From: Streptococcus ovis DSM 16829
GTDB taxonomy: Bacteria; Bacillota; Bacilli; Lactobacillales; Streptococcaceae
DNA length: 56,477 bases
Direction of reading: 5' to 3'
Assembly: GCF_000380125.1 (NCBI RefSeq)
Contig: NZ_KB904574.1
Span: 209,419-265,895 of the forward strand
The notes beneath the pieces are model-generated. The model was not told where the DNA came from. It worked only from the letters and a program-made list of their open reading frames with translations, and searched no databases. Made by a program: the position numbers and the translations under genes. This document shows positions 1 through 10,374 of this stretch, piece after piece. Numbering within the stretch: position 1 is the stretch's first letter; each line of letters starts with the position of its first letter.

Positions 1-599
1 CTCCACTCATTACAGAATTTTCTGCTGCTCACCCTGAGTATGCCAACTTTCGCATTTTTGAATCGACCACGGTACAAATTTTAGATGAGGTAGCTCAAGG
101 ATATAGCGAGTTGGGGATTATTTATCTCAATCATCGCAATACGAAAGGGATTTTACAGAAGTTAGCTAAGTTACATCTAGAGGCTGTTGAGATGATTCAT
201 TTTCAAACACATCTCTATATTCGCAAGGGCCATCCTTTAGCTAAGAAAACAGAAATTGAGCTAGAAGATTTAGTCGGTTTGCCAACAGTTCGGTTCACGC
301 AAGAGAAAGAGGAGTATCTCTATTACTCTGAAAATTTCTTTGATACGTCTGATTCCTCAGTAACCTTTGATGTGACAGACCGTGCGACCTTAAATGGTAT
401 TTTGGAGCGGACAGACGCCTATGCAACAGGGTCCGGTTTCTTAGATAGCCATAGTGTGCACGGGATTACTGTGATTCCTTTGAAAGAAGAAACGGATAAT
501 CGCATGGTGTATGTGAAACGAGAGGATGCAGAATTAACGCAATGTGCCCAAGATTTTATTGAAATGATGCAAGCATACTTTGATGAAAAGAAAGGATAA
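1..599 (+). CDS. LysR-family transcriptional regulator, C-terminal part
   Basis: This is the effector-binding half of a LysR-type regulator; the N-terminal helix-turn-helix lies left of the window. The frame is open from base 3. It shows the two alpha/beta lobes of a LysR substrate domain, including the segment reading [13 protein letters not shown], typical of the second lobe, and ends FDEKKG. In streptococci the gene just upstream of lspA is the CpsY/MtaR-type LysR regulator of methionine uptake and surface phenotypes, so this is probably that gene; the assignment rests on position. Its last codons carry the ribosome binding site of lspA, whose ATG follows the stop codon after one base. Confidence 0.8.
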   Translation, partial: PLITEFSAAHPEYANFRIFESTTVQILDEVAQGYSELGIIYLNHRNTKGILQKLAKLHLEAVEMIHFQTHLYIRKGHPLAKKTEIELEDLVGLPTVRFTQEKEEYLYYSENFFDTSDSSVTFDVTDRATLNGILERTDAYATGSGFLDSHSVHGITVIPLKEETDNRMVYVKREDAELTQCAQDFIEMMQAYFDEKKG

Positions 600-600
600 T

Positions 601-1065
601 ATGAGAAAAATTTGGATTCCAACTGCTATTGCGGCAATGATTGTACTTGATCAATTGGTAAAATGGTGGATTGTTGAACATATTGCCTTGGATACAGTAC
701 AAGATTTTATACCGAATGTGCTGAGTTTGGCTTACTTACGAAACTACGGTGCTGCCTGGTCACTCTTGCAAAATCAACAATTCTTTTTTATCATTGTTAC
801 ATTGGTGGTAATGACAGGAGCTGTTTGGTATTTGGTGAAGAATTTGCAAGGAAGCCTTTGGTTAGTGAGCAGTCTATCTTTAGTTATTGCTGGTGGCTTG
901 GGGAATTTTATTGATCGTCTGCGTTTAGGCTATGTCGTTGATATGTTTCACTTGGACTTTATTAATTTTCCAATTTTTAATGTGGCGGATAGTTATTTAA
1001 CAGTAGGTGTACTAATTTTATTTATTTGTTTGATGAAAGAAGAGGATCATGGACTTAACAATTGA
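601..1065 (+). CDS. lspA: Lipoprotein signal peptidase II
   Basis: A membrane aspartyl protease that cleaves signal peptides from diacylglyceryl-modified prolipoproteins. The 154-residue protein has four hydrophobic segments and the family motifs: NYGAAWS near residue 48, GGLGNFIDR at 98-106, and FNVADS near 127. The catalytic aspartates should be D114 (in YVVDMF) and D130. The start is set at 601 rather than at an upstream in-frame codon at 580: MRKIW is the normal streptococcal N-terminus, and AAAGGA lies just upstream within the end of the LysR gene. Its end overlaps rluD by 17 bases, so the two are translationally linked. Confidence 0.96.
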   Translation: MRKIWIPTAIAAMIVLDQLVKWWIVEHIALDTVQDFIPNVLSLAYLRNYGAAWSLLQNQQFFFIIVTLVVMTGAVWYLVKNLQGSLWLVSSLSLVIAGGLGNFIDRLRLGYVVDMFHLDFINFPIFNVADSYLTVGVLILFICLMKEEDHGLNN

Positions 1066-1939
1066 AAAGGGCGGGATTCGTCTGGATAAGGCATTGGCAG
1101 ATTTGACTGACTTGTCACGAACAGTAGCCAATGAGCAAATTAAACTAGGGCAGGTCTTGGTCAATGGTCAACCTAAAAAAGCGAAATACACTGTACAGGC
1201 TGGAGATGTTATCAGTTATCAAATACCTGAAGTGGAAGAGATAGCATACCTCCCAGAAAATCTACCGCTTGAGATCGTGTATGAAGATGCGGATGTAGTG
1301 GTGGTCAATAAGCCTCAGGGCATGGTTGTTCACCCGTCGGCTGGGCACACAAGTGGTACCTTGGTCAATGCTCTCTTATATCATGTGAAGGACTTATCTG
1401 GTATTAATGGTGTCTTGCGTCCAGGTATTGTCCATCGTATTGATAAAGATACGTCTGGCCTTCTTATGGTTGCTAAACATGATCAAGCACACCTAAAATT
1501 GGCGGATGAATTAAAGGCGAAGAAGTCCTTAAGGAAATACCTTGCTATCGTTCATGGAAATCTGCCAAATGACCGTGGCGTGATTGAAGCACCGATCGGT
1601 CGCTCTGACAAAGATCGTAAGAAACAGGCGGTGACTGCAAAAGGAAAACCGGCAGTGACACGGTTCCAAGTGTTGGAGCGATTTGGAGACTATACACTGG
1701 TTGAATTGACTCTGGAAACAGGTCGGACACATCAAATTCGTGTTCATATGGCTTATATTGGCCACCCCGTTGCAGGAGATGAGGTATATGGATCTCGTAA
1801 AACCTTAAAGGGCCACGGTCAATTCTTGCACGCGCAAACTCTTGGATTTACGCATCCAAGTACTGGAGAAATGATGACTTTTACAGCAGAAGCGCCAGCT
1901 ATTTTCCAAGAAACGCTTGCGAAATTAAAAACAAGGTAA
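1049..1939 (+). CDS. rluD: RluD-family ribosomal pseudouridine synthase
   Basis: This converts uridines to pseudouridine in 23S rRNA; it is the RluA/RluD-type enzyme encoded after lspA in streptococci. The 296-residue protein has an N-terminal S4 RNA-binding domain at about 12-60 and then the synthase domain, with motif II reading [11 protein letters not shown] and catalytic Asp at D132. The [11 protein letters not shown] motif follows near residue 225. The ATG lies inside the end of lspA, so the genes are co-transcribed. An intrinsic terminator follows directly. The exact uridines modified cannot be read from the sequence. Confidence 0.94.
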   Translation: MDLTIEKGGIRLDKALADLTDLSRTVANEQIKLGQVLVNGQPKKAKYTVQAGDVISYQIPEVEEIAYLPENLPLEIVYEDADVVVVNKPQGMVVHPSAGHTSGTLVNALLYHVKDLSGINGVLRPGIVHRIDKDTSGLLMVAKHDQAHLKLADELKAKKSLRKYLAIVHGNLPNDRGVIEAPIGRSDKDRKKQAVTAKGKPAVTRFQVLERFGDYTLVELTLETGRTHQIRVHMAYIGHPVAGDEVYGSRKTLKGHGQFLHAQTLGFTHPSTGEMMTFTAEAPAIFQETLAKLKTR

Positions 1940-1946
1940 CCATAAC

Positions 1947-1974
1947 AAAATGATGGCCTATCGTCATCATTTTT
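1947..1974 (+). terminator. Intrinsic terminator after rluD
   Basis: The arms AAAATGATG (1947-1955) and CATCATTTT (1965-1973) form a perfect 9-bp stem that runs into a short T-tract. It ends the lspA-rluD transcript. Confidence 0.75.
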
Positions 1975-2005
1975 GCTTGGAAAAAGCAGTGAAAACCTTA
2001 TCATC

Positions 2006-2034
2006 TTGCCCTTCTTCTCCTAACGTGTTATACT
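2006..2034 (+). promoter_or_regulatory. Promoter of the PhnA-like gene
   Basis: The -35 box TTGCCC (2006-2011) and -10 box TATACT (2029-2034) are separated by exactly 17 bases, just after the rluD terminator and 38 bases before the next start codon. Confidence 0.65.
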
Positions 2035-2072
2035 ATAAAACAGGAAAAATAGAAAAAGGAAATGACAATTGT

Positions 2073-2408
2073 ATGGAAACTTTACCAAATTGCCCACAGT
2101 GTAACTCAGAGTACGTATATGAAGACGGAACATTACTTGTTTGTCCTGAATGTGCCTATGAATGGAATCCAGCTGATGTGGTAGAAGAAGAAGGTGTTGT
2201 CGCAATTGATGCGAATGGGAACCGTCTTGCAGATGGGGATACAGTCACACTGATTAAAGACTTGAAAGTCAAGGGAGCGCCAAAAGACTTGAAGCAAGGC
2301 ACGCGTGTGAAAAATATTCGCATTGTTGAAGGGGATCACAATATCGACTGTAAGATTGATGGATTTGGAGCAATGAAGCTCAAATCAGAGTTTGTGAAAA
2401 AGATTTAA
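2073..2408 (+). CDS. PhnA-family zinc-ribbon protein (alkylphosphonate utilisation operon protein PhnA homologue)
   Basis: This is a small cytosolic protein of 111 residues. An N-terminal zinc ribbon has pairs CPQC (residues 7-10) and CPEC (near 26-29), and the PhnA-type beta domain follows, with the [14 protein letters not shown] segment. The family is named after E. coli PhnA but has no established role in phosphonate breakdown; no phn genes are nearby. The start at 2073 is taken because [10 protein letters not shown] matches the usual family N-terminus; an open stretch upstream of it lies across the promoter. It is a monocistronic unit between its own promoter and a terminator. Confidence 0.85.
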   Translation: METLPNCPQCNSEYVYEDGTLLVCPECAYEWNPADVVEEEGVVAIDANGNRLADGDTVTLIKDLKVKGAPKDLKQGTRVKNIRIVEGDHNIDCKIDGFGAMKLKSEFVKKI

Positions 2409-2418
2409 TGGTGAAATG

Positions 2419-2447
2419 AGGAGGCTGGAAGTTCCAGCTTCTTTTAG
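2419..2447 (+). terminator. Intrinsic terminator after the PhnA-like gene
   Basis: The stem GAGGCTGG with CCAGCTTC, with a short loop and TTTT after it, lies immediately downstream of the stop codon. Confidence 0.7.
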
Positions 2448-2460
2448 TTAGAAGGAAAAG

Positions 2461-3084
2461 ATGAATCGAAATATTTTATTTTATTCACGTTGTTTGTTGG
2501 CATTTGTTGCTATCCTTGGAACAACTTTACAAATCTACCTATATGGTGCAGGAATGTTGCTGTATTACATAGTTTTGTCCAACTTATTAGTCGCAGTTTT
2601 TTCAGTATATATGGTCGTTGCAATGTATCATAAAAAGGATTTGCAAAACCAATCTTTTTTACGTGTAAAAGCTGGAGTGACCATGTCGATCATGATTACT
2701 TTCGTCATCTATCATTTTATGTTGGCTCCCTTGGTAACGGATTTTTGGCGTCTCGAAAATATTCTTTGCCACTATATCGTTCCACTGTATTTTTTCATTG
2801 ATACCCTCTTGATAGACCATCAGTCGCAGTATAGATGGTATGACCCAATTTTCTGGACAGTATTGCCTGTTTTATACATGATTTTTGCTCTTTTCAATGG
2901 TTTAGTAGTGAAAATACCTATTCCAGCAGCTGTTGATAGCCCATTTGCCTACTTTTTCCTGAATGTGACCAAGTATGGCTGGCAGTTCGTCTTAACGTAT
3001 GCTGCAGGAATTTTTGTCAGTTATGTGTTAGCAGGCTATGTCTTTTATATGGTGAAATCCCTGTCGTGGAAGAGAAAAGATTGA
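2461..3084 (+). CDS. Pr6Pr family membrane protein
   Basis: An integral membrane protein of 207 residues with about six hydrophobic helices. It shows the Pr6Pr pattern: a YYIVLSNLL segment near residue 39, HYIVPLYFFID near 108, a WYDPIFW segment, and YFFLNVTKYGW near 168. Molecular function is unknown for the family. It starts 14 bases after the preceding terminator, with AGAAGGAAAAG just ahead of the ATG. The pyrimidine operon promoter follows, so it is probably not part of that operon. Confidence 0.75.
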   Translation: MNRNILFYSRCLLAFVAILGTTLQIYLYGAGMLLYYIVLSNLLVAVFSVYMVVAMYHKKDLQNQSFLRVKAGVTMSIMITFVIYHFMLAPLVTDFWRLENILCHYIVPLYFFIDTLLIDHQSQYRWYDPIFWTVLPVLYMIFALFNGLVVKIPIPAAVDSPFAYFFLNVTKYGWQFVLTYAAGIFVSYVLAGYVFYMVKSLSWKRKD

Positions 3085-3151
3085 AAAACGAGATAAAAAA
3101 CGAGAATCATTCGGAATTGACTAGAAAATTTCTGATTTTAACGGAAATCAT

Positions 3152-3180
3152 TTGTCAGTTCTTTTTTTTTCTGCTATACT
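3152..3180 (+). promoter_or_regulatory. Promoter of the pyrR-pyrB-carA operon
   Basis: TTGTCA (3152-3157), a 17-base spacer and TATACT (3175-3180) form a near-consensus sigma-A promoter just upstream of the PyrR attenuator. Confidence 0.75.
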
Positions 3181-3190
3181 AAGAGCAATT

Positions 3191-3308
3191 AAAAATCCTT
3201 TAAGTATTGTCCCGTGAGGCAAGCAAGGAGTATCATGTAGAGATAGGGTGACTGGTTTTGTTATCCCTAGATTTTCTGAAATCTCCTTGAAAGAGGAGAT
3301 TTTTTTCA
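3191..3308 (+). promoter_or_regulatory. PyrR-dependent transcription attenuator
   Basis: The leader holds a PyrR-binding hairpin: TCCTT (3196-3200) pairs with AAGGA (3225-3229), and the loop contains GTCCCGTGAGGC, close to the conserved PyrR loop. An intrinsic terminator follows, with AAATCTCC (3279-3286) pairing with GGAGATTT and then a T-run. By the known mechanism, UMP-bound PyrR stabilises the first hairpin and lets the terminator form. Confidence 0.85.
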
Positions 3309-3339
3309 TGCCATTAGGTAAAAATTAGGAGGTCTTTTG

Positions 3340-3861
3340 ATGAGAACAAAAGAAATTGTCGATGAAATGACAATGAAACGTGCCATTACTCGGATTACTT
3401 ATGAAATCATTGAGCGCAATAAGAATCTGGATAAGATTGTATTGGCAGGGATTAAAACACGAGGTGTCTTTATTGCTCGTAGAATTCAGGAGCGACTGAA
3501 ACAACTGGAAGGTATCGAAGTACCAGTCGGTGAGCTAGATACGAAACCTTTCCGTGATGATGTAAAAGTCGAAGAAGATACGACGATGATGAAGGCAGAT
3601 ATCAATGACCGGGATGTCATTTTGATTGATGATGTCCTTTATACAGGGCGGACAATTCGAGCTGCGATTGATAACCTTGTGAGTCTCGGAAGACCTGCGC
3701 GTGTGAGTCTAGCAGTCCTGGTAGATAGAGGTCATCGAGAATTACCGATTCGGGCGGATTATGTTGGGAAAAATATTCCGACCAGTCGCACTGAGGAAAT
3801 TATTGTTCATATGTCCGAAATTGATGGACAAGACACTGTCCTTCTCTTAGAAGCAAATTAG
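3340..3861 (+). CDS. pyrR: Bifunctional pyr operon attenuator and uracil phosphoribosyltransferase
   Basis: PyrR binds pyr leader RNA when UMP is plentiful and causes termination; it also has uracil phosphoribosyltransferase activity. The 173-residue protein carries the PRPP-binding loop [13 protein letters not shown] at residues 93-105 and a basic patch typical of the RNA-binding face. The start at 3340 is chosen over a TTG one codon upstream because AGGAGG (3327-3332) sits seven bases from this ATG. It is the first gene of the pyrimidine operon and sits behind its own target attenuator. Confidence 0.97.
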   Translation: MRTKEIVDEMTMKRAITRITYEIIERNKNLDKIVLAGIKTRGVFIARRIQERLKQLEGIEVPVGELDTKPFRDDVKVEEDTTMMKADINDRDVILIDDVLYTGRTIRAAIDNLVSLGRPARVSLAVLVDRGHRELPIRADYVGKNIPTSRTEEIIVHMSEIDGQDTVLLLEAN

Positions 3862-3917
3862 TTACATCGCACTTTTCTTCATATTATTTCAATAACAAAG
3901 GTAAAAAGGTACAAAGC

Positions 3918-4844
3918 ATGACAATCACAAATGGTAAGGTTTCACTCAAGCACTTGGTTACAATGGAAACTCTCTCTAACGAGGAAGTTCTTGGTCTGAT
4001 TAAACGTGGCATTCAGTTCAAAAAAGGAGAAGTTGAGATTGCACACGATCGCACTTACTATGCGTCAAATCTATTCTTTGAGGATTCTACTCGGACGCAT
4101 AAATCATTTGAAATGGCAGAGCTTCGCCTTGGAATGGGGATGATTGACTTTGATGCACGTACGAGTTCAGTTAATAAGGGAGAAACTTTGTATGATACGA
4201 TTTTAACCATGAGTGCGCTTGGAGTAGATATTTGTGTGATTCGCCACTCAGAAGTGGACTATTACAAGCAGTTGATTGATAGTCCAACCATCCAAACTTC
4301 AATTGTCAACGGTGGTGATGGTTCGGGTCAGCACCCAAGTCAATCCTTGTTAGATTTGATGACGATTTATGAAGAATTTGGTGGGTTTGAAGGTTTAAAG
4401 ATTGTCATTGCTGGTGATATTACGCACTCGCGTGTGGCGAAATCCAATATGCAGATTTTGAAACGTTTGGGAGCTGAAATCTTTTTTGCTGGTCCGAAAG
4501 AATGGTATTCATCCGAATTTGATGTATATGGCCAACATGTTGGTATTGATGACATTGTTGACGAGGTAGATGTGATGATGCTTCTTCGTGTCCAACATGA
4601 GCGTCATGATGGTCAAGAAAGTTTCTCAAAAGAGGATTACAATCGTCAATTTGGTCTGACAGTGGAACGCTATAAACGTTTGAAAGATACAGCCATTGTC
4701 ATGCACCCAGCACCTGTTAACCGTGATGTAGAAATTGATGATAGTTTAGTTGAGGCTCCGAAAGCGCGTATCGTCCGTCAGATGACCAATGGCGTCTTTG
4801 TGCGGATGGCAATTTTAGAAGCAGTTTTGAACGGTAAAGCCTAA
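3918..4844 (+). CDS. pyrB: Aspartate carbamoyltransferase catalytic subunit
   Basis: This condenses carbamoyl phosphate with aspartate, the committed step of pyrimidine synthesis. The 308-residue protein has the carbamoyl-phosphate motif STRTHKSFE near residue 57, the HPSQSLLDL motif near 139 and MHPAPVNRD near 260. It lies between pyrR and carA on the same transcript, so it sits with the enzymes that make its substrate. No pyrI regulatory subunit is adjacent, as usual for Gram-positive bacteria. Confidence 0.97.
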   Translation: MTITNGKVSLKHLVTMETLSNEEVLGLIKRGIQFKKGEVEIAHDRTYYASNLFFEDSTRTHKSFEMAELRLGMGMIDFDARTSSVNKGETLYDTILTMSALGVDICVIRHSEVDYYKQLIDSPTIQTSIVNGGDGSGQHPSQSLLDLMTIYEEFGGFEGLKIVIAGDITHSRVAKSNMQILKRLGAEIFFAGPKEWYSSEFDVYGQHVGIDDIVDEVDVMMLLRVQHERHDGQESFSKEDYNRQFGLTVERYKRLKDTAIVMHPAPVNRDVEIDDSLVEAPKARIVRQMTNGVFVRMAILEAVLNGKA

Positions 4845-4893
4845 TTTTCACCATCGTTAAAGGATTTCAGAGAGAATCTACGAAAGGAAGTAA

Positions 4894-5976
4894 ATGACAA
4901 AGAGACTATTAATACTGGAAGACGGGACTATTTTTGAAGGGCTAGCCTTTGGAGCAGATATCGATGTCACAGGCGAAATTGTCTTTAATACAGGGATGAC
5001 TGGATATCAAGAATCTATTACGGATCAATCTTATAATGGACAAATTTTGACCTTTACTTATCCATTAGTGGGAAATTATGGAGTCAACCGAGATGATTAT
5101 GAATCGATTTTTCCAACTTGTAAAGGAGTGGTGGTTTCGGAGGTAGCACGTCGTGCAAGCAATTGGCGAAATCAGATGACCTTGGATGAGTTTTTGAAAG
5201 TGAAAAAGATTCCAGGAATTTCAGGGATTGATACGCGAGCTTTGACTAAAATTATTCGGCAACATGGCACAATGAAAGCGACCATGGCAGACGTGGGGGA
5301 TACGATTGAGCATTTATCAGATCAATTGAGAGCGACCGTATTACCAGCAAATCATATTAAACAAGTATCCACAAAAACAGCCTATCCTGCTCCTGGAATT
5401 GGGAAAAATATTGTACTGGTTGATTTTGGTTTGAAACACTCTATTCTGCGTGAATTTTCAAAACGTGATTGCAATGTCACAGTGGTACCATACAACACAA
5501 CATCAGAAGAGATTTTACATTTGAATCCAGATGGTGTTATGCTCTCAAATGGTCCTGGCAATCCAACAGCAGTCCCAGAAGCGTTAGAGATGATTCGTGG
5601 TGTGCAGGGGAAAATTCCAATTTTTGGAATCTGTATGGGACATCAACTCTTTAGTTTAGCTAATGGTGCGAAAACGTATAAGATGAAATTTGGCCACCGT
5701 GGTTTTAACCATGCTGTCCGTGAGATTGCGACTGGCCGCGTTGACTTTACCAGTCAAAACCATGGTTTTGCAGTAGATAGAGAGAGTTTGCCTGATTGCT
5801 TGATGGTGACACATGAGGAAATCAATGATAAATCAGTTGAAGGTGTCCGTCATCGTGAATTTCCAGCTTTCTCTGTACAATTTCACCCTGATGCTGCACC
5901 TGGTCCGCATGATGCTAGTTATCTCTTTGATGAATTTTTAGAAATGATAGATGCATGGAAATTGGAAAAAGGATAG
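4894..5976 (+). CDS. carA: Carbamoyl-phosphate synthase small subunit (glutaminase)
   Basis: This releases ammonia from glutamine and channels it to CarB. The 360-residue protein has the N-terminal CPSase small-chain domain and a C-terminal class I amidotransferase domain, with nucleophile C247 in GICMGHQL and the triad histidine H331 in QFHPDA. AAGGAAG precedes the ATG. It lies 49 bases after pyrB. The gap to carB is 229 bases, far longer than other gaps in the operon, and contains its own structured RNA. Confidence 0.97.
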   Translation: MTKRLLILEDGTIFEGLAFGADIDVTGEIVFNTGMTGYQESITDQSYNGQILTFTYPLVGNYGVNRDDYESIFPTCKGVVVSEVARRASNWRNQMTLDEFLKVKKIPGISGIDTRALTKIIRQHGTMKATMADVGDTIEHLSDQLRATVLPANHIKQVSTKTAYPAPGIGKNIVLVDFGLKHSILREFSKRDCNVTVVPYNTTSEEILHLNPDGVMLSNGPGNPTAVPEALEMIRGVQGKIPIFGICMGHQLFSLANGAKTYKMKFGHRGFNHAVREIATGRVDFTSQNHGFAVDRESLPDCLMVTHEEINDKSVEGVRHREFPAFSVQFHPDAAPGPHDASYLFDEFLEMIDAWKLEKG

Positions 5977-6205
5977 TCCAGGTGTTATTTGTACTAGATT
6001 TTTGACGAAAAATCGTTGAACATTTATTTAATTCTACCCTGTGAGGTAGAGAATAAAGAAAGGAGAGGATACAGGTTCAGTTAGTGAGTCTGCTAATTTG
6101 AACACGCCCTACAAGCTGTGCTAAAAAGATAAACGTTGGCTAGACGCCAGTGTCTGCCTCAAGTTTCTTATTTTGCCTTCGCTTGACGGCTTTGTATCAT
6201 GTATT
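5977..6205 (+). promoter_or_regulatory. carA-carB intergenic region with a PyrR-like hairpin
   Basis: This 229-base gap has no gene. TTCTACC (6032-6038) pairs with GGTAGAGAA (6045-6053) around loop CTGTGA, which gives CCCTGTGAGG, much like the loop in the pyrR leader. A strong Shine-Dalgarno-like AAGGAGAGGA near 6059-6068 has no start codon at a normal distance. A further inverted repeat, GTTCAGTTAG (6075-6084) with CTAATTTGAAC (6093-6103), follows. I infer a separate PyrR-responsive control of carB. No clear terminator with a U-run is visible. Confidence 0.5.
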
Positions 6206-9200
6206 ATGCCTAAACGTATTGATATCAAAAAAATTATGGTGATTGGTTCTGGACCGATTATTATCGGGCAGGCTGCTGAATTTGATTATGCAGGGACACA
6301 AGCCTGTCTGGCCTTAAAAGAAGAAGGCTACAGTGTCATTTTAGTCAATTCCAATCCTGCTACTATTATGACAGATAAAGAAATTGCGGATAAGGTGTAT
6401 ATTGAACCCATTACCTTAGAATTTGTGACCCGCATTCTCCGCAAGGAGCGACCGGATGCTCTTTTACCAACCCTTGGTGGTCAAACTGGTTTGAACATGG
6501 CGATGCAACTGTCTAAAGCAGGTATCCTTGATGAGCTTGGTGTTGAGCTTCTGGGAACAAAATTGTCTGCTATTGACCAAGCTGAGGACCGTGATTTGTT
6601 CAAGCAATTGATGGAAGATTTGGAGCAGCCAATTCCAGAATCTGAAATCGTGGAAACAGTTGAAGAAGCAGTGAATTTTGCTAATAGCATTGGTTACCCT
6701 GTGATTGTCCGCCCTGCTTTTACACTTGGTGGTACCGGTGGCGGTATGTGTGCCAGTGAAGAAGAACTCCGTGACATCGCTAAAAATGGTTTGAAATTGT
6801 CACCAGTAACTCAATGTTTGATTGAACGTTCAATCGCTGGCTTTAAAGAAATTGAATACGAAGTCATGCGCGATGCAGCTGATAATGCTTTGGTCGTATG
6901 CAACATGGAAAACTTTGACCCAGTTGGCATTCATACAGGCGATTCCATCGTCTTTGCTCCTACACAAACACTCTCAGATATTGAGAATCAACTGCTACGG
7001 GATGCTAGCTTGAAAATTATCCGTGCCCTTAAAATCGAAGGGGGATGTAATGTGCAACTAGCCCTTGACCCACATAGTTTTAAATACTATGTGATTGAGG
7101 TAAATCCACGTGTATCTCGATCCTCAGCTCTTGCTTCAAAAGCAACTGGGTATCCTATCGCCAAATTAGCTGCCAAAATTGCGGTAGGATTAACTCTTGA
7201 TGAAATGATTAACCCTGTCACAGGTACAACCTACGCTATGTTTGAACCTGCCTTAGACTACGTTGTGGCGAAAATCCCACGTTTTCCATTTGATAAATTT
7301 GAACACGGAGAACGCCAACTTGGCACGCAGATGAAGGCAACTGGGGAAGTCATGGCGATCGGTCGAAACATCGAAGAAAGTCTTCTAAAAGCCTGTCGCT
7401 CCCTTGAAATCGGTGTTTTCCATAATGAAATGCGGGAACTATCAGAAGTGACAGATGACGACTTGGTAGCAAAAATCGTCAAAGCACAAGATGATCGACT
7501 TTTCTATTTGTCGGAGGCGATTCGTCGTGGCTATACCATTGAGGAATTGTCAGAGCTGACAAAGATTGATATTTTTTTCCTTGATAAACTTCTTCACATT
7601 TATGAAATTGAGCAAGAACTTGCAACGCATATCGGTGATCTTGATGTGCTCAAAGAAGCAAAACGCAATGGGTTTGCGGATAGGAAGATCGCAGAGCTTT
7701 GGGAGATGACATCAGCAGAAGTACGTACTCTTCGTCTTGAGAATAAGATTGTCCCTGTTTACAAGATGGTAGATACCTGCGCAGCAGAGTTTGAATCAAG
7801 CACGCCATATTTTTACTCAACTTATGAGTGGGAAAACGAGTCTATCAAGTCTGATAAAGACTCTGTGCTTGTGCTTGGTTCTGGTCCAATCCGTATCGGT
7901 CAAGGGGTAGAATTTGACTATGCAACGGTTCATTCTGTCAAGGCTATTCAAGTAACAGGTTATGAAGCCATCATCATGAATTCAAATCCAGAGACAGTGT
8001 CAACAGACTTCTCTGTTTCTGATAAACTGTACTTTGAACCATTGACTTTTGAAGATGTGATGAATGTCATTGAGTTAGAACAGCCCAAAGGTGTTGTAGT
8101 TCAATTTGGTGGGCAAACTGCCATTAACTTAGCAGAAGCCTTGTCGCATGCAGGAGTTACGATTCTTGGAACACAGGTTGAGGATTTGGACCGTGCTGAG
8201 GACCGTGATTTATTTGAAAAAGCACTGAAGGAATTAGACATTCCTCAACCACCAGGGCAAACTACAACCAACGAAGAAGAAGCGGTCGAAGCTGCCCGTA
8301 AGATTGGTTTTCCAGTGCTGGTTCGTCCATCTTATGTTCTCGGTGGTCGTGCTATGGAAATTGTAGAAAATGAAGAAGACTTGCGTTCCTATATGCGGAC
8401 AGCTGTCAAAGCAAGTCCAGAGCACCCTGTCCTTGTAGATTCTTATATTGTTGGACGAGAGTGTGAGGTAGATGCTATTTCTGACGGTACAGATGTCTTA
8501 ATTCCAGGGATCATGGAACACATTGAGCGTGCAGGAGTTCACTCGGGTGACTCCATGGCCGTCTATCCTCCACAGACCCTTTCCAAAGAAATTCAAGATA
8601 CGATTGCAGATTACACCAAACGTTTGGCTCTTGGTTTAAACTGTATCGGTATGATGAACATTCAGTTTGTCATTAAAGACGAGACGGTATATGTGATTGA
8701 GGTGAACCCACGCGCTAGCCGTACGGTACCGTTCCTCTCTAAAGTGACAGATATTCCGATGGCGCAAGTGGCAACGAACTTGATTCTTGGCAAATCACTG
8801 GCTGAACAAGGCTACGAAGATGGATTATATCCAGAGAGCCAACAGGTTCATGTAAAAGCACCGGTATTCTCCTTTACCAAATTGGCAAAAGTAGACAGTT
8901 TGTTGGGACCTGAGATGAAGTCAACTGGTGAGGTGATGGGATCTGATGTAACTTTAGAAAAAGCTCTCTATAAAGCTTTTGAAGCATCTTATTTCCATCT
9001 ACCAGAATTTGGCAATGTGGTCTTTACGATTGCGGACGATACCAAAGAAGAAGCCTTGGAATTGGCCAAACGATTTGACCGCATTGGTTATACAGTCTTT
9101 GCGACAGAAGGCACTGCAAATTATTTTGCTGAAAATGGTCTAGAAACGCAACTTGTCGGTAAAATTGGTCAAGGAGAAACCGCCATTCCAAACCTCGTTC

Positions 9201-9382
9201 GCCAAGGAAAAGTTCAAGCCATCATCAATACAGTTGGTACCAAACGGACCGCTGATGAAGATGGTCAAGTGATCCGAAGCTCAGCCATTAGTCAAGGTGT
9301 ACCACTTTTTACAGCACTTGATACAGCAGAAGCCATGTTACAAGTCCTTGAAAACCGCGGTTTTACCACACAAGCGATATAA
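6206..9382 (+). CDS. carB: Carbamoyl-phosphate synthase large subunit
   Basis: This makes carbamoyl phosphate from bicarbonate, ammonia and two ATP. The 1058-residue protein has two ATP-grasp halves, each beginning with a motif of the form GSGPI-IGQ (residues near 16 and 559), an oligomerisation region between them, and a C-terminal MGS-like allosteric domain that normally binds UMP or IMP. The start at 6206 is set by the usual N-terminus MPKRIDIKK. An in-frame TTG at 6173 adds only unconserved residues. Neither start has a recognisable Shine-Dalgarno sequence, which is odd for such a large enzyme. Confidence 0.95.
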   Translation: MPKRIDIKKIMVIGSGPIIIGQAAEFDYAGTQACLALKEEGYSVILVNSNPATIMTDKEIADKVYIEPITLEFVTRILRKERPDALLPTLGGQTGLNMAMQLSKAGILDELGVELLGTKLSAIDQAEDRDLFKQLMEDLEQPIPESEIVETVEEAVNFANSIGYPVIVRPAFTLGGTGGGMCASEEELRDIAKNGLKLSPVTQCLIERSIAGFKEIEYEVMRDAADNALVVCNMENFDPVGIHTGDSIVFAPTQTLSDIENQLLRDASLKIIRALKIEGGCNVQLALDPHSFKYYVIEVNPRVSRSSALASKATGYPIAKLAAKIAVGLTLDEMINPVTGTTYAMFEPALDYVVAKIPRFPFDKFEHGERQLGTQMKATGEVMAIGRNIEESLLKACRSLEIGVFHNEMRELSEVTDDDLVAKIVKAQDDRLFYLSEAIRRGYTIEELSELTKIDIFFLDKLLHIYEIEQELATHIGDLDVLKEAKRNGFADRKIAELWEMTSAEVRTLRLENKIVPVYKMVDTCAAEFESSTPYFYSTYEWENESIKSDKDSVLVLGSGPIRIGQGVEFDYATVHSVKAIQVTGYEAIIMNSNPETVSTDFSVSDKLYFEPLTFEDVMNVIELEQPKGVVVQFGGQTAINLAEALSHAGVTILGTQVEDLDRAEDRDLFEKALKELDIPQPPGQTTTNEEEAVEAARKIGFPVLVRPSYVLGGRAMEIVENEEDLRSYMRTAVKASPEHPVLVDSYIVGRECEVDAISDGTDVLIPGIMEHIERAGVHSGDSMAVYPPQTLSKEIQDTIADYTKRLALGLNCIGMMNIQFVIKDETVYVIEVNPRASRTVPFLSKVTDIPMAQVATNLILGKSLAEQGYEDGLYPESQQVHVKAPVFSFTKLAKVDSLLGPEMKSTGEVMGSDVTLEKALYKAFEASYFHLPEFGNVVFTIADDTKEEALELAKRFDRIGYTVFATEGTANYFAENGLETQLVGKIGQGETAIPNLVRQGKVQAIINTVGTKRTADEDGQVIRSSAISQGVPLFTALDTAEAMLQVLENRGFTTQAI

Positions 9383-9388
9383 GATGAA

Positions 9389-9419
9389 AAGGCTGGATAA
9401 ACATCCAGTCTTAGTTTTT
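9389..9419 (+). terminator. Intrinsic terminator after carB
   Basis: AAGGCTGGAT (9389-9398) and ATCCAGTCTT (9403-9412) form a 10-bp stem with loop AAAC, followed by AGTTTTT. It closes the pyrimidine operon. Confidence 0.8.
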
Positions 9420-9431
9420 ATGAGGGATTCA

Positions 9432-9440
9432 TGCTATAAT
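9432..9440 (+). promoter_or_regulatory. Extended -10 promoter of the RsmJ-like gene (predicted leaderless)
   Basis: TG at 9432-9433 followed by TATAAT at 9435-9440 is an extended -10 element. Standard spacing puts +1 at 9447, the A of the start codon. Only a weak -35 (TTAGTT near 9411) is present, overlapping the carB terminator. Confidence 0.55.
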
Positions 9441-9446
9441 ACTCCT

Positions 9447-10190
9447 ATGATAATCACAACGAGTTCAAGAGTGACACCGGCCTTAGAGAAAGAGGCGCAG
9501 GCAATTGGAGCGTCACTAAAAATAGACTATGTAGCGCGTGAGAAGCGGTCTATGAAGAAGTTACAGGCATTATACGGTGATATTCTCTTGTTAACTCAGG
9601 AGAAGTTGAGCCTAGAGTATGCGGATGGGACTTCCTTTTCTTTCCATCCTGATACAGCTATGTTGCGGATAAAGGCGCCACGTGATCCTCTGGTTGAGTT
9701 GCTGGGTAAGGAAACACAGACGATTTTAGATACGACAATGGGCTTGGCGAGCGATAGCATTGTTATGAGTGCTGCTGGTCATGTAGTAACTGCTTTGGAA
9801 AGTCAGTCTCTTATTCATGCGATTGTTGCGCGTGGGTTGCAGACTTTTGATACGGGAAATATGGTCGTCAATACAGCGATGCGTCGGATTCAGACGGCGT
9901 GTGCTGATAGTCTTGACTTCCTCAAGCAGCAAGAGGACAATTCCTACGACATCATTTACTGTGACCCCATGTTTTCAGAGGAAATCAAAGAGTCCGACAA
10001 TCTTTCTGGTATCAAGCAGTTGGCAAATTATGCTAAATTAAACGAAGCTTTTTTATCAGAAGCCAAACGTGTCGCTCGTAATAAAATCATTCTAAAAGCC
10101 CATTTTCGAGATACGGTCTTTGAAGACTTTGGATTCAAACGATTTGTGAGGCCTTATCAGAAGTTTCATTATGGAATACTGTTGATGTAA
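9447..10190 (+). CDS. Class I SAM-dependent methyltransferase, RsmJ-like
   Basis: A predicted methyltransferase of 247 residues that resembles the RsmJ family, which methylates 16S rRNA. The SAM-binding region reads LDTTMGLASDSIV near residue 96, followed by an acidic strand end (ALES) and a catalytic-type motif YDIIYCDPMFSE near 172. The start at 9447 is the first ATG after the promoter; the open frame upstream runs back into carB. No ribosome binding site is possible, because the predicted transcript starts at the ATG. The substrate is inferred from family resemblance only. Confidence 0.75.
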   Translation: MIITTSSRVTPALEKEAQAIGASLKIDYVAREKRSMKKLQALYGDILLLTQEKLSLEYADGTSFSFHPDTAMLRIKAPRDPLVELLGKETQTILDTTMGLASDSIVMSAAGHVVTALESQSLIHAIVARGLQTFDTGNMVVNTAMRRIQTACADSLDFLKQQEDNSYDIIYCDPMFSEEIKESDNLSGIKQLANYAKLNEAFLSEAKRVARNKIILKAHFRDTVFEDFGFKRFVRPYQKFHYGILLM

Positions 10191-10286
10191 GTGTACCGAG
10201 TAGAACAATGCTATCGTTTAATGTGAATAGTTTCTCTGTTCAATAAGAATGTGACAAAAATAATTTACCAGATTAGTATAAAATAG

Positions 10287-10315
10287 TTGCAAAAACCATT
10301 TTCAATGTTTATAAT
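10287..10315 (+). promoter_or_regulatory. Promoter of ahpC-ahpF
   Basis: TTGCAA (10287-10292), 17 bases, then TATAAT (10310-10315). The sequence around the -10 (TTATAATAGGATTAG) has a partial resemblance to a PerR box, which would fit peroxide control, but the match is incomplete. A second TATACT lies nearer the gene, at about 10355. Confidence 0.55.
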
Positions 10316-10374
10316 AGGATTAGTGATATTCTTTGATTATCAAACAACTATACTATACTAAGGAGGATTTTATT

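Noticed and set aside
9297-9446. A longer N-terminus for the RsmJ-like protein
   Set aside because: The extra 50 codons overlap carB and the terminator, and the promoter lies inside them.
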